64,000 nucleotides of DNA, taken from positions 2,833 to 66,832 of the forward strand of contig NZ_CDCE01000029.1 in NCBI RefSeq assembly GCF_000819805.1. The letters run 5' to 3'. Source of the DNA: Aeromonas diversa CDC 2478-85. Its GTDB lineage: Bacteria; Pseudomonadota; Gammaproteobacteria; Enterobacterales; Aeromonadaceae. Position 1 is the first letter of the stretch. The number at the start of each line of letters is the position of its first letter. Shown here piece after piece: positions 53,201 through 63,293 of the stretch. The translations under genes were made by a program, and so were the position numbers. A model generated the notes under the pieces. The model searched no databases. It was not told the DNA's origin and saw only the letters and a program-made list of their open reading frames with translations.

Positions 53201-55645
53201 TTAGACTTTTGGATAGCCTTGCCACGAGCGCTGTTGGAACTGCGACCAATAGCTGAGAAATTGTGTCGTCTCCATCGGTGGGTTGAACAGATAGCCCTGA
53301 CCATTCTCACATCCCAAGCTTTGTAAGAAGGTCAGCTGCTCTGGGGTTTCGATCCCCTCAGCGGTGACGGTCAAGTCCAGGTTGTGGGCCAGGGTGATGA
53401 TAGTTCGGCAAAGCTCACAACTGTGGCGGTCATGAGGAATGGGCTGCACGAAGCTCCTGTCTATCTTGATCCTGTCGATCGGCAGGGACTTGAGCAGGCT
53501 TAGGGAAGAGAAACCGGTGCCGAAGTCATCGATGGCGATGGTGACCCCCAGTTGCTTGAGTTCGGCGAACTTGCGCAGGCTCTGATCCACCTGCTGCATG
53601 ATGCTCTCTGTCACTTCCAACTCCAGCAGATGCGGCGGGAAGCCGGTCTGCTTGAGGATGGCCGCGACCTGGGCGGCATAGTCGTGGGCTCTCAGCTCAC
53701 GCACCGACACGTTGACCGCCAGCCGCGACAGGGGTAATCCCTGGTCAAGCCAGCGGGCACCTTGCTCGCAGGCTTCACGCATCACCCACTGGCCGATTGG
53801 TTCGATGAGCCCACTCTCTTCGGCGATGGGGATGAATTGATCCGGCGCTATGATGCCACGCTCGGGGTGGCGCCAGCGTAGCAGTGCCTCGACACCGGGG
53901 GGCTGGGACTGCTGCAGGGAGTGGATCGGTTGATAGTGTAACTCCAGCTCGCTGCGATCCAGCGCCTGAGCCAGTCCCTGCTCGAGTCGCAACTTGTTCA
54001 TCGAGCGCTGTGCCATGTCCGGAGAGTAGAGCAGGGAGCGGTTGCGTCCCTGGCTCTTGGCCTCGTACATGGCGCTGTCGGCCGCCTGAAGCAGTGCCTC
54101 CGGGGTACTGGCATCGTCGGGGAATAACGCAATGCCGATGCTGGCCGAGATGGAGACCGGCTCCGGGCTCAGCGGGATCGGAGGCCGAATGGTTTGCAGC
54201 ACCTTCTCTGCCAGGGTGAGCAATTCCTGAGGTTGCTGCACCTGAGGGACCAGGATGAGGAACTCATCTCCTCCCTGGCGGGTCAGCAAGTCGTTGCTGC
54301 GGATGGCGCTGCGCAGCCGGTCGGCGAGCAGTCGCAGTAACTGGTCACCGGCGCTGTGCCCCAGGGTATCGTTGATCAGCTTGAAGCCGTCGAGATCGAT
54401 AAAGAGCAGGCCAAGCCGATGTTGATGGAGATGGGCCGTCTGCAGCTCTATGGTCAGCCTGTCTTGCAGTTGGTTACGATTGCCCAGCCCGGTGAGGGGG
54501 TCGTGATAGGCCAAATGGTTGAGCTGGGCTTCGGCCTGACGGATGGCACTGATGTCTGAAAACGCGATGACGTAGTGAGACGCGGTATTGCCGCTACCGT
54601 GGCCATGGACGATGCTGACATGCTGCCAGGAGGTGAAATGCGTTCCATCTTTTCGCACAAACAGCATCTCGCCGTGCCAGGCGGGCTCTTGCTTGCCCAG
54701 GTGACTCCACGGGGTGACGCTGTCCCCCTGGCGACGTTGATGCATCAGGTGGTCCGGAGTCTGGCCGAGTACCTCTTCTTGTCGATAGCCGGTCAGCCGG
54801 GTGAAGGCCGGGTTGGTAGAGATGATGCGATGGTGCTCATCCATGATGATGATCCCCTCGGCCGCCGTGTCGAATACCACGTTGGCCTGAGGCAACTGCT
54901 CTTCGCGTCGACAGCGCTCGGTCACATTGAGGAAAACCCCGATCATCTGGCTGCTGGGGCCCTCCTCCTGATTGCGAAAATCGGCGTAGAAATCGATCCA
55001 GGTGAGATCCCCGTTGGGAATGACATAGCCCAGTGTCAGGTTGAAGGCGCCCCCGTTGGCGATCGCCTGGCGCAACTTGTTTTGTGAGGGGATGAGGAAG
55101 CGCTCGATGAAGCGCTCTATGCCATCGCACTCTCCGTTTTCGAAGCTGAGTGTGAGCGCATCGTTGCCGCTTAAATGCAGCTTGTCCTGATTGCGATTCC
55201 ATTCCCACAGGCCCAGATCTGCGGCCTTGATGGCCAAACGCAGGCGCGCTTCGCTCTCTTGCAGCCCCAGTTCAGTGTTGCGCCGCGCCATGGCCATCTG
55301 CAAGGTGGCCTTGAGTTCGCGCAGATCGAACGGTTTGAGCAGATAACCATAGGGAAGGCTCTCCTCGGCCCGCGCCAACGTCTTCTCTTCGGCATAGGCG
55401 GTGAGGAAGATGACCGGCAGTTGCCAGCGCTGGAAGATGGCTCGCGCCGCCTCGGTGCCGTCGATGTCGTCCTCCAGATTGATGTCCATCAGTATGATGT
55501 CCGGTTGGAGCGTGCCGGCCAGGGCAATGGCATCGCCGCCTCGTGATGCCATGCCGACGACCTCATAACCCAGGTGCGTGAGACTGTTCTTAAGGTCGAG
55601 GGCGACGATGCGCTCATCTTCGACAATCATGATGCGTTGATTCAT
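53201..55645 (-). CDS. Response regulator with PAS, GGDEF and EAL domains
   Basis: An 814-residue protein. An N-terminal receiver (1-120) has Asp54 in ILMDINLEDD and a KPF; two PAS-like domains follow (about 130-240, 260-390), then a diguanylate cyclase domain with the intact RQGGDEFLILV. A c-di-GMP phosphodiesterase domain starts with GVEALLRWRHPERG and holds the metal and loop motifs (NVSVRELR, IAIDDFGTGFSSL, IKIDRSFV, TAEGIETPEQ). Both output motifs look intact. Start ATG 55645 has AGGAG upstream; an ATG at 55657 overlaps the kinase stop. Coupled to the kinase gene. Confidence 0.92.
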   Translation of the reverse strand: MNQRIMIVEDERIVALDLKNSLTHLGYEVVGMASRGGDAIALAGTLQPDIILMDINLEDDIDGTEAARAIFQRWQLPVIFLTAYAEEKTLARAEESLPYGYLLKPFDLRELKATLQMAMARRNTELGLQESEARLRLAIKAADLGLWEWNRNQDKLHLSGNDALTLSFENGECDGIERFIERFLIPSQNKLRQAIANGGAFNLTLGYVIPNGDLTWIDFYADFRNQEEGPSSQMIGVFLNVTERCRREEQLPQANVVFDTAAEGIIIMDEHHRIISTNPAFTRLTGYRQEEVLGQTPDHLMHQRRQGDSVTPWSHLGKQEPAWHGEMLFVRKDGTHFTSWQHVSIVHGHGSGNTASHYVIAFSDISAIRQAEAQLNHLAYHDPLTGLGNRNQLQDRLTIELQTAHLHQHRLGLLFIDLDGFKLINDTLGHSAGDQLLRLLADRLRSAIRSNDLLTRQGGDEFLILVPQVQQPQELLTLAEKVLQTIRPPIPLSPEPVSISASIGIALFPDDASTPEALLQAADSAMYEAKSQGRNRSLLYSPDMAQRSMNKLRLEQGLAQALDRSELELHYQPIHSLQQSQPPGVEALLRWRHPERGIIAPDQFIPIAEESGLIEPIGQWVMREACEQGARWLDQGLPLSRLAVNVSVRELRAHDYAAQVAAILKQTGFPPHLLELEVTESIMQQVDQSLRKFAELKQLGVTIAIDDFGTGFSSLSLLKSLPIDRIKIDRSFVQPIPHDRHSCELCRTIITLAHNLDLTVTAEGIETPEQLTFLQSLGCENGQGYLFNPPMETTQFLSYWSQFQQRSWQGYPKV

Positions 55646-55653
55646 AAGGCTCC

Positions 55654-57099
55654 TCATACCTGAACGGGCAGAATGATGTCGAAACGGCAACCCGTCGTGG
55701 TGGGCGGCTGTAGCAGTGCCCCGCCGGCTTGCTCGATGAGCAGGGGAAGCAGCTGAAAGCCCAACGTTTGAGTCTCACCCAGGCGAATATCAGGAGGAAT
55801 GCCGACGCCATCATCCTGTACCGTGATGCGAGTGCCCTGAGCATCTTGCCCCAGGGTGATGGTGATGACGCCTGGGCGGCCGTCGGGAAAGGCGTGCTTG
55901 AAGGCATTCGAGACCAGCTCGTTCACCAGTAGCCCACAGGGCACCGCATGTTGCAGGTCCAGCGTAATAGGGGTGTCGGGCTGATTGAGCTGCATGCGTA
56001 TCCGCCCGCTCTGTGCGAGATAGGTTTCCGACTGCAGGCGAGCCAGGCGTTGCAGGTAGAGGCCGAGTTCGACCTTGGCATAGTCGTTGCGCTCGTAGAG
56101 CAGTTGGTGGATGAGGGCGATGGCCTTGACTCTACCCTGGCTCTCGCTCAGTAGCTGGCTCGCCTCTGGGCTTGCTTGACGCGTCTGCAGGCTGAGCAGG
56201 CTGGAGACCACCTGCAGGTTGTTTTTGACTCTGTGATGCACCTCGTTAAGCAGGGCGGTTTTCTCCACCAGCGCCTTCTCCAGCATGGCCTGATCCGCTT
56301 TGCGATTGGTCACATCCTGAATGGTGGCGAGCACGTGCAGGCGATGCTCGGCCCGCAGGGGATTGAGGCCTATCTCCACCGGAAACTCGCTGCCGTCACG
56401 GCGCATGGCGTAGAGCTCCTTGCGCCCTGCCATGTCACGCGCCTCGGGGGTCTTCAGGTAGTGGTCGCGGCGACGCACGTGCTCGCCCCGGTAGCGGGGA
56501 GACATCAGAAACTCGATGGTCTGGCCGATCAGCTCCTCTCTGCGATAGCCGAACATCTGCTCCAACCCGGCATTGACCAGCACCAGCTGGCCGCGGTCAT
56601 CGACCATGGCCAGCCCGTCGGGGGCCGCCTCCACCACCTGGCGAAAACGCTCTTCCGAGCGGCCCAGCGCATCGCGGTCCTGCTGCTGAGCAGTAATATC
56701 CTGCACGATGGCGAGCACTCCGATGGGGGTGCCCCGCTCATCGACCAGGGGGGAGTAGGTGGCGAGCCAGTGGCGATGAGTGCCGCCGTGTGCGGCGGTG
56801 AAGCCCTGCACCGGCATTTCGATGAAGGGCTCGCCGAGGTCAAGCACCCGGCGCAGCAGTGGCTCCACCGTCGGGGCGAGCGTGGGGATAACCTCGCTGA
56901 TATGGCGTCCACGGTGCTGCTCGATAGGGCAGCCATTAATGTCCGCGAGTCGTTGGTTGACTTCGCAGTAGTTGAGATGGCGATCGAAGATGCCTAAACC
57001 CAGGGGGGCATCGGCAAAAAGCTGCAGTAATAGACGATGATCGCTGAAGCCGCTACCGGCCAGGCTCTGGGGCGCACTGAACAATCCTGTACTTGCCAT
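55654..57099 (-). CDS. PAS-type sensor histidine kinase (HisKA_2)
   Basis: A 481-residue soluble sensor kinase. Two PAS domains (about 25-135 and 150-265; ADAPLGLGIFDRHLNYCEVNQ and AAPDGLAMVDDRGQLVLVNAGLEQMFGYRREE). The HisKA_2 phosphoacceptor region is LLNEVHHRVKNNLQVVSSLLSLQ (His288 or His289), and the ATPase has LVNELVSNAFKHAFPDG, VQDDGVGIPPD and GFQLLPLLIEQAGG. No membrane segment, so it senses a cytosolic signal. SD AGGAAGAG precedes ATG 57099. Its stop overlaps the start region of the GGDEF-EAL regulator, its likely partner. Confidence 0.92.
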   Translation of the reverse strand: MASTGLFSAPQSLAGSGFSDHRLLLQLFADAPLGLGIFDRHLNYCEVNQRLADINGCPIEQHRGRHISEVIPTLAPTVEPLLRRVLDLGEPFIEMPVQGFTAAHGGTHRHWLATYSPLVDERGTPIGVLAIVQDITAQQQDRDALGRSEERFRQVVEAAPDGLAMVDDRGQLVLVNAGLEQMFGYRREELIGQTIEFLMSPRYRGEHVRRRDHYLKTPEARDMAGRKELYAMRRDGSEFPVEIGLNPLRAEHRLHVLATIQDVTNRKADQAMLEKALVEKTALLNEVHHRVKNNLQVVSSLLSLQTRQASPEASQLLSESQGRVKAIALIHQLLYERNDYAKVELGLYLQRLARLQSETYLAQSGRIRMQLNQPDTPITLDLQHAVPCGLLVNELVSNAFKHAFPDGRPGVITITLGQDAQGTRITVQDDGVGIPPDIRLGETQTLGFQLLPLLIEQAGGALLQPPTTTGCRFDIILPVQV

Positions 57100-57293
57100 T
57101 GCATCTCTTCCTGAGAATGTACTCAGGAGAGTATGGAGGTTCCGTGTGGATGTGCCAGAAAGTCGGTGATATCAACCCATTATCTCGGATTCGGCAGAAA
57201 GAATGGTCGGTTCCGCTCGAAGTGAGGTCGTTGTTATTAGTCGGGAAGCGGGAAAAACCGGGCGCGAGTCGATGATGAATTTGCTAGTGTTGC

Positions 57294-57593
57294 GTGAAAG
57301 CGAGTCGATATAAGGTTAGTAACAGCATGATAAATATATTGTTTATGGCTGCTTCCTGGCAGTTTGAACCCCCGGCCCCCCCGGTGAGCGACAAGTTTCC
57401 CTCAGTGGTGATCGAGCAGCCGGCGGGTGAGGCGAAGGGGCTGCGTGAGCAGGTGCAGTCCGGTCTGGCGCTGGCCGAGGAGCCCTTCCCGCTGCAATTT
57501 TCGGCGCCGCCCCGCTATGAGGGGGAGTCCCCTCTGGTGCGCCATCTTAACGAGAAAGGAGGCGACAACTGGCAACTTCAGTTGGGAAACTAG
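57294..57593 (+). CDS. Small hypothetical protein
   Basis: Up to 99 residues, start GTG 57294 or ATG 57327 (MINILFMAASWQFEPPAPP). I recognise no family. The N-terminus is mildly hydrophobic; the rest is Pro/Glu-rich. No strong SD is visible for either start, which lowers confidence. Its stop overlaps the stop of the convergent membrane-protein gene. It is divergent from the sensor-kinase gene. Confidence 0.4.
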   Translation: MKASRYKVSNSMINILFMAASWQFEPPAPPVSDKFPSVVIEQPAGEAKGLREQVQSGLALAEEPFPLQFSAPPRYEGESPLVRHLNEKGGDNWQLQLGN

Positions 57594-57958
57594 CCCTTCT
57601 GCCGGCCAAAGGCCTGGATGCCGCGTAGCAGCACCAGCAGGCTGAGCCCGAGAAAGGGGAGGGCGGGCAGCAGGATTTGCCACCAGGGGGCCAACGCAGC
57701 CCCCTGATTGATAAATTCGATCCAGGCGGCCACCAGGGTCAGCATGCCGGCTATCTGAAAGCGGCGGCGCAGCACCACCTCGACCCCCAGATTGGCGAGG
57801 TAGAGGGTCAGCAATATGCCCGCCAGGGCGGTGAGCTGACCGGTGCCGTAGAGCTCCCGATCGGCGTCAAACAGCAGGGCCAGCAGGGGCACAAACCCCT
57901 GCTCGGTCGGGAGCAGGGTCAGCAACCAGCTGGCGATGAGCAGCAGGGCCGTCTTCAC
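57590..57958 (-). CDS. Small membrane protein coupled to torD
   Basis: A 122-residue hydrophobic protein with about four membrane segments ([66 protein letters not shown]). I chose the GTG start at 57958 because it overlaps the torD stop (GTGA), implying translational coupling. I do not recognise it; it could be an accessory of TMAO respiration or a passenger. An upstream ATG at 58063 would overlap torD by more than 100 nt. Confidence 0.65.
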   Translation of the reverse strand: MKTALLLIASWLLTLLPTEQGFVPLLALLFDADRELYGTGQLTALAGILLTLYLANLGVEVVLRRRFQIAGMLTLVAAWIEFINQGAALAPWWQILLPALPFLGLSLLVLLRGIQAFGRQKG

Positions 57959-58614
57959 CGGGCGGGTTTGACCAGGGTGAGGTAGTTGGCGTCCATGGTG
58001 AGGAAGACGCCGAGCAGACGGGCGCAGGCACCGTAGAAGCCAAACGCGTCCTTGGCGCGGCATTCGGCCTCGAAGGCGGGCACCCAGGCCAGCAGGTGTT
58101 CGTGCAGCAGGCTCTCCTGCTCATCCAGCCACTGCTCGCGGCCGTCGGCGTCCCCCGCCTCGGCGGCGCGAATGATGAGGTTGCCCATCAGATCCAGCTC
58201 GATGGCCAGGTGATCGGCCGGCTCCTTGTACTTGTCGCTTACCGAGATGCCAAGGCGTGCCAGACGCGCCTCCATGCGGGCGGTGGGGGCCTGCATCAGC
58301 AGCCGCTGGTCACCGCAGAAGAGTGACTCGTAGGGCGGCACCCCCAGCTTGGCGTCGCCGAGGAAGAGGGCGGCGAAGTCGGCGGCCAGCTCCAGTTGGC
58401 GGTCGGGGCGCACCAGCAGGCGGGCGATGGCATCGTTGAGTTCGGTGACGGCCTCGCGCATGGGATCCAGGGTGGCGAGGCTTTTCAGGAAGCTGCGCAC
58501 GTCGTAGCTGTCGTATTCGGCGATCTGCTCGTCGCTCAGTTCGCTGGCAAACAGGGTGGAGAACCACCAGTAGAGTTCGGCCCGGCGTTCGCTGGTGGCC
58601 AGAAATTCCTGCAT
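57955..58614 (-). CDS. torD: TorA-specific chaperone TorD
   Basis: A 219-residue cytosolic all-helical chaperone that binds the TorA signal peptide and guides molybdenum cofactor loading. Family landmarks: [63 protein letters not shown] is 4 nt from the ATG. It is separated from torA by a hairpin (58637-58657). Confidence 0.94.
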   Translation of the reverse strand: MQEFLATSERRAELYWWFSTLFASELSDEQIAEYDSYDVRSFLKSLATLDPMREAVTELNDAIARLLVRPDRQLELAADFAALFLGDAKLGVPPYESLFCGDQRLLMQAPTARMEARLARLGISVSDKYKEPADHLAIELDLMGNLIIRAAEAGDADGREQWLDEQESLLHEHLLAWVPAFEAECRAKDAFGFYGACARLLGVFLTMDANYLTLVKPAR

Positions 58615-58636
58615 TACTCCTCCGTAGATGCTAATT

Positions 58637-58657
58637 CGGGAGCCTAGTTGGCTCCCG
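58637..58657 (-). promoter_or_regulatory. Hairpin between torA and torD
   Basis: CGGGAGCC - 5 nt - GGCTCCCG stem between torA and torD with only a short A/T-rich flank. It may lower torD relative to torA by partial termination or stabilise the torA mRNA end. Confidence 0.5.
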
Positions 58658-58696
58658 ATTCTAACTGCTTTCCAGGTAAAGGAAACCGTTGCTGGC

Positions 58697-61189
58697 TTAC
58701 ATGGCGGGGAAGAGGGGATCGATCCCCGCCACCGACTCCGGTGCCCCGAAGGCGGTCACGGCCGGCGCTTGGCCCTTGAACTTCTCCACCTGCACCAGGG
58801 CGGTGTGGGCCGTGGTGGCCTGGGAGAGGCGTGAGGCACCGATGTCGGCGGTCAGCACGTTGGGGTCCCCGTAAGTACAGAGCGTCCCCACCTTGCCCCC
58901 CTCCTCGGGGCCGTACCAGGCTCCCTCCTGCAGACGGATGACGCCGGGGGCGTAATCCTCGCTCACCACCAGGCCGGCTATCACCTGGCCGCGGTCGTTG
59001 AACACCCGCACCAGATCCCCGTCGTTGAGGCCGCGCGCCTTGGCGTCTTGCGGGCTCATGTAGAGCGGCTCGCGCCCCTGCACCGTGTAGCTGGCCCGGT
59101 ATTGATCCGAGGAGCAGAGCTGGCTGTGCAGCCGCTTGTCCGGATGGCACGACTGCAGATGCAACGGGAAGCGCGCGCTGCCGCGGCCGCCATGGGAGCG
59201 CTCGTAGGGCTCCATCCAGACCGGGTGCCCCGGGCAGTCGGCGTAGCCGAAGCCGGCGATGGTCTTGGAGTAGATCTCGATGAGGCCGGAAGGCGTGCCG
59301 AGCGGCTCCAGATCCGGCTCGTCGCGAAACGCCTGGTGGCGTACCCAGGATTGGCCGGTCGGGAAGGTGACGAACCCCTCGCCGCTCCAGAACTGGCTGA
59401 AACGTGGCAGACGCACCCCGATGCCGCGCCCCTGCAGGCGGGCGTCGTCGTAGATGCTCTGGATCCAGGCCATCTTGCTCTTGCCCCCGGAGAAGGACTC
59501 CTCGCGACCGAAGCGGCGGCAGAGATCGGCGAAGATGTCGTAGTCATCGCGCGCCTCGAACAGGGGCTCGATCACCTTGTACATGGCCAGGATGCCGGCG
59601 TTGGAGTGGGAGCCCCACTGCTCGATGTCGTCGCGCTCATAGGTGGTGGTGGCCGGCAGGACGATGTCGGCGAAGCGGCAGGTGGCTGTCCACTGGTGAT
59701 CGACGCTCACCACCGTCTCCAGCTTGCGCCAGGCCGCCACCATCTTGTTGCGATCCTGCTGGTGGTGGAACGGGTTGTTGCCGCAGAAGAGGGCCATCTT
59801 CATCTCGGGGAAGACGATCTTCTGGCCGTTGAAGTCGATGGTCTCGCCCGGGTTAAGGATGCAGTCGACGAAGCGGGCCACCGGGATGAATCTGGAGTAG
59901 CCCTTGAAGCTGCCGTCGTGGATCGGCTTGACGCCGGGCACCACAGAGCTGAAGCCCGACATGATGGGGCCGGCCGAGGTGATGGTGCCGGCGCCGTTGT
60001 AGTGCCAGCCAAACCCGAAGCCGCCGCCGGGCAGGCCAATCTGGCCCAGCATGGCCGCCAGCACCACCAGCATCCAGGCGTACTGCTCACCGTGGTGCAT
60101 ACGCTGCACGCACCAGCCACCGATGATCTGGGTGCGACCGCCGGCCATGGTGCGCGCCAGCTCGCGAATGGTCTCGGCGGGCACGCCACAGATGGCAGAG
60201 GCCCACTTCGCGTCTTTCACCTGACCGTCCTGAGTGCCCAGCAGGTAGGGGAGGAACTGATCGAAGCCCGTGGTGTAGTTCTTCAGGAACTTCTCGTCGT
60301 GCCGCTTCTCGCTGTAGAGGGTGTGGGCTATCCCCAGCATCAGGGGGAGATCGGTCTGGGGGTAGAGGGCGACCTGCTCACAGCCGAGGAAGTTCTGGGT
60401 CTTGGACTTGACCGGATCGACGCTGATGACCCGGATCTGGCCGGCCGCCACCTTCTCCTTGAGCTGCTGCCAGTAGCCGTAGACGCTGTGATCCGGCACC
60501 AACCAGCCCACCTGCAGGTTCTTGATGGGATCCGAGCCCCAGATCACCACTGTCTTGCTGTGCTCCAGCACCAGGGGCCAGGAGGTCTGCTGCTCGTACA
60601 CCTCCATGGCGCCCGCCACGTGGGGCAGGATCACCTGGGCCGCGCCGGTGGAGTAGTCACCGGCCTTGGCCAGGTAGGTGCCGTGCAGGTTCATGGCGCG
60701 CCCCAGCATGGCGCCGGCGGAGTGCAGCTTGCCCACCGACTGCCAGCCGGAGTGGCCCGCATAGAGGGCACTCGGGCCATGGGTTTTCTGCACTCGCTCC
60801 AGCTCGTGGTAGACGAAGTCCAGTGCCTGGGACCACTTGACCCGCACGAAGCGGTTCTGGCCGCGCTCGCGGGTGTCGGAGCGGTAGCCCTTGCGCAGCC
60901 AGTCCAGCCGCACCATGGGGTAGCGCACCCGGGAGGGGTTGTAGACCACCTCGTGCAGCCCCTTGAGCATGTCGTTAGGGTGCTTGTCGTGTTCAAACGG
61001 CAGGGTCTCGACCCAGCGGCCATTCACCACCCGGGCGCGGAAGGCGCCCCAGTGAGAGCCCGACTGCACCAGCTTCTCGCCCGATTCGGCGGCCATGGCG
61101 GCCCTCCCCAACAGGGAGGGACCGATCAGGGTGGCGGCACTACCGGCCAGCAGGCCACCCAGGAAACCACGACGGGATACGTTGATCAT
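58697..61189 (-). CDS. torA: Trimethylamine-N-oxide reductase TorA
   Basis: An 830-residue periplasmic molybdoenzyme reducing TMAO to trimethylamine. The Tat signal is [12 protein letters not shown]. The molybdenum-ligating Ser is in [28 protein letters not shown], a near-match to E. coli TorA. It has no N-terminal Fe-S cysteines, as in the DMSO reductase/TorA branch. Receives electrons from TorC, encoded 26 nt upstream; loaded by TorD. Confidence 0.96.
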   Translation of the reverse strand: MINVSRRGFLGGLLAGSAATLIGPSLLGRAAMAAESGEKLVQSGSHWGAFRARVVNGRWVETLPFEHDKHPNDMLKGLHEVVYNPSRVRYPMVRLDWLRKGYRSDTRERGQNRFVRVKWSQALDFVYHELERVQKTHGPSALYAGHSGWQSVGKLHSAGAMLGRAMNLHGTYLAKAGDYSTGAAQVILPHVAGAMEVYEQQTSWPLVLEHSKTVVIWGSDPIKNLQVGWLVPDHSVYGYWQQLKEKVAAGQIRVISVDPVKSKTQNFLGCEQVALYPQTDLPLMLGIAHTLYSEKRHDEKFLKNYTTGFDQFLPYLLGTQDGQVKDAKWASAICGVPAETIRELARTMAGGRTQIIGGWCVQRMHHGEQYAWMLVVLAAMLGQIGLPGGGFGFGWHYNGAGTITSAGPIMSGFSSVVPGVKPIHDGSFKGYSRFIPVARFVDCILNPGETIDFNGQKIVFPEMKMALFCGNNPFHHQQDRNKMVAAWRKLETVVSVDHQWTATCRFADIVLPATTTYERDDIEQWGSHSNAGILAMYKVIEPLFEARDDYDIFADLCRRFGREESFSGGKSKMAWIQSIYDDARLQGRGIGVRLPRFSQFWSGEGFVTFPTGQSWVRHQAFRDEPDLEPLGTPSGLIEIYSKTIAGFGYADCPGHPVWMEPYERSHGGRGSARFPLHLQSCHPDKRLHSQLCSSDQYRASYTVQGREPLYMSPQDAKARGLNDGDLVRVFNDRGQVIAGLVVSEDYAPGVIRLQEGAWYGPEEGGKVGTLCTYGDPNVLTADIGASRLSQATTAHTALVQVEKFKGQAPAVTAFGAPESVAGIDPLFPAM

Positions 61190-61215
61190 TGTGTTGTTCC
61201 TCTCTCAATGGGGTT

Positions 61216-62379
61216 TCAGTGGTGACCCTGACCACCGGTGTCGGCGGCGTGGCTCTGCAGGTACTTGAGCAGGGTGCGCTCCTCTTCCTTGCTGAGGCGG
61301 TAATAGGCGGACATGGCCTTGAGACCCGAGATCCAGCCGTTGGCGCTGAAGTGGGCGGGATCCGGGGCCGCGTGGCAGGAGTTGCAGGTGGACTTGTACA
61401 TCTCGCCGGCGTAGTCCCAGATGGGTTTGAGGCTGGTCTCGAGCCCCTGGCCGTCGGTCCAGGCGGTCACCTTCACCTGCTGCCACTGGATGTGGGTGGC
61501 GCTGTCGGTCTGCTCGCCGAGCAGGGTCTCGGTGGCCTTGAGCTCATCGCGCACGGTGGCGACGAAGACCCGTTTGCCCATGTACTCGCTCAGCACCCGA
61601 CCGGTACCCTGAGTCTCGCGCCACCCCTCGATGGCCACCTGCAGGCGCTCCCCGTCGCGCTCGAGCACGCTCACCTTGCTGGCGGGCAGCAGCTTGCCCA
61701 CTGGCTCTGTGCTCGTGGCCGAGGCGAACAGGTCCTTCTCACCCAGGGTGTAGAGGGTCTCGGCCTCGGGGGCCGTCTTGGCCTCGCTCTTGAGCTTGCC
61801 GAAGGTGGCGCGAAAGCCGCCGGCCATGTTGGGCAGCTCGTGGGCGATCCCCTTGTGGCACTCGATGCAGTTCATGTTGTTGGCAGCCGCTTCCGTCATC
61901 GCCTTGGCGGCGGCGGGGGATTGCTTGGCGTGATCCATGGCGCTGTAGTCGTGGCAAGACTTGCAGGTCTTGGAGCCCTGGCTGCTCATGCGATTCCACA
62001 CCCGTTCGGCCAGGTGCAGGCGACGCTCCTCAAACTTCTCCTGGGTATCGATGCTGTGGCCTATGTACTGCTGATAGAGGTCGTTGGCCGCCTCCATCTT
62101 GCGCGCCACCTTGCCGACGAAGTCTTTCGGCTGGTGGCAGTCGGCACACACGGCGCGCACGCCGGAGGCGTTCTGGTAGTGCACCGACTCCTTGTACTCC
62201 TGGTAGACGGTGTCTTTCATGGTGTGACAGGAGATACAGAACTCGAGAGAGCTGGTCTTCTCAAAGCCATAGTGCAGGCCTACGGAGCCGGCCAGGGTCA
62301 CGGCAACCCCGGCCAGAACCAGCGCCAGCACCGACCAGCGGCGGCTGGGAGTGCGCAGGAAGTGCCACAGTTTCTTCAT
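61216..62379 (-). CDS. torC: Pentahaem c-type cytochrome TorC
   Basis: A 387-residue membrane-anchored cytochrome of the NapC/NirT-TorC type. One N-terminal helix (VLALVLAGVAVTLAGSVGL), then four CxxCH haem sites in the NapC-like half (CISCH, CADCH, CKSCH, CIECH) and a fifth in the C-terminal domain (CNSCH). It passes electrons from menaquinol to TorA. First gene of torCAD, with tor-box-like repeats in its promoter. Confidence 0.96.
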   Translation of the reverse strand: MKKLWHFLRTPSRRWSVLALVLAGVAVTLAGSVGLHYGFEKTSSLEFCISCHTMKDTVYQEYKESVHYQNASGVRAVCADCHQPKDFVGKVARKMEAANDLYQQYIGHSIDTQEKFEERRLHLAERVWNRMSSQGSKTCKSCHDYSAMDHAKQSPAAAKAMTEAAANNMNCIECHKGIAHELPNMAGGFRATFGKLKSEAKTAPEAETLYTLGEKDLFASATSTEPVGKLLPASKVSVLERDGERLQVAIEGWRETQGTGRVLSEYMGKRVFVATVRDELKATETLLGEQTDSATHIQWQQVKVTAWTDGQGLETSLKPIWDYAGEMYKSTCNSCHAAPDPAHFSANGWISGLKAMSAYYRLSKEEERTLLKYLQSHAADTGGQGHH

Positions 62380-62428
62380 CGGATGGGTCTCGCATCGCTA
62401 TTTTGATGGAGGCCATGGTAGGGAGGGG

Positions 62429-62491
62429 GTGTGAACAGGGCTGCCCCTGGCTATTAACGAATAAGGGGTAATTATGAAAGAATGTGAATAG
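62429..62491 (-). promoter_or_regulatory. Tor-box-like repeats upstream of torC
   Basis: On the minus strand are four direct repeats related to the TorR box CTGTTCATAT: CTATTCACAT (62482-62491), TCTTTCATAA (about 62472-62481), TTATTCGTTA (about 62455-62464) and CTGTTCACAC (62429-62438). The first and last match 8 of 10 bases. E. coli torCAD also has four boxes. The site sits between torC and divergent torR. Confidence 0.65.
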
Positions 62492-62523
62492 AATACCCCC
62501 CTTCACCGTGCACGAGGTCCCCC

Positions 62524-63234
62524 ATGTCCCATCACATCCTGGTCGTCGAGGACGACATCGTCACTCGCGAGCGTCTCTTGGGCTATTTCGAGCGGGAAGG
62601 CTACCGGGTGACGGCGGTGGAGGATGGCGCGGCCATGCGTGAGGTACTGGCGCGCGAGCCGGTCTCCCTCATCATGCTCGACATCAACCTGCCGGGAGAG
62701 GATGGCCTGCTGCTAACCCGCGAGCTGCGGGCCCGCAGTACCGTGGGGATCATACTGGTGACCGGGCGCAGCGATGCGGTGGACAGGATAGTCGGCCTCG
62801 AGATGGGGGCCGACGACTATGTCACCAAGCCATTCGAGCTGCGCGAGCTGCTGGTGCGGGTCAAGAACCTGTTGTGGCGCATCTCCCTGGCGCAGCAGGC
62901 ACCGGCTCCCGCTGACGAGGACGATGCCATTGGTTTTGGCCCCTGGCGCTTCGACATCCCCCGTCGCCAGCTCAGTAAGGGCGGGGTGCCGGTGCGCCTG
63001 ACCAAGGCCGAGTACGAGGTGCTGGTGGCCTTCGTCGCCCACCCGGGGCGGGTGCTCAGCCGCGAGCGATTGCTCTCTCTCATCAGCCACAGGGGCGATG
63101 GCCCGAGCGATCGCACCATCGATGTGCTGATCCGCCGCCTGCGCGGCAAGATGGAAGAGGATCCCCGCGATCCGCAGCTGTTCGTCACTGTGCACGGGGA
63201 GGGCTATCTGTTCGCCGGGGCCGTTAGCGGTTAG
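62524..63234 (+). CDS. torR: TMAO response regulator TorR
   Basis: A 236-residue OmpR-type regulator that activates torCAD. Receiver with Asp53 in IMLDINLPGEDG and DDYVTKPF; winged-helix effector with SDRTIDVLIRRLRGKMEEDP and FVTVHGEGYLF. Divergent from torC. Close relative of ArcA elsewhere in this window, as usual for this subfamily. The kinase gene torS is expected past the end of the window. Confidence 0.95.
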   Translation: MSHHILVVEDDIVTRERLLGYFEREGYRVTAVEDGAAMREVLAREPVSLIMLDINLPGEDGLLLTRELRARSTVGIILVTGRSDAVDRIVGLEMGADDYVTKPFELRELLVRVKNLLWRISLAQQAPAPADEDDAIGFGPWRFDIPRRQLSKGGVPVRLTKAEYEVLVAFVAHPGRVLSRERLLSLISHRGDGPSDRTIDVLIRRLRGKMEEDPRDPQLFVTVHGEGYLFAGAVSG

Positions 63235-63293
63235 GGCGCTCGAGAACGTGAGGCAGGTCGGCGCCTGTCTCATGCCTCTGAGGCTCTCTATGG

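Noticed and set aside
59048..61225. 725-codon open frame opposite torA
   Set aside because: Antisense of a clear torA reading frame; composition is typical of a shadow frame.
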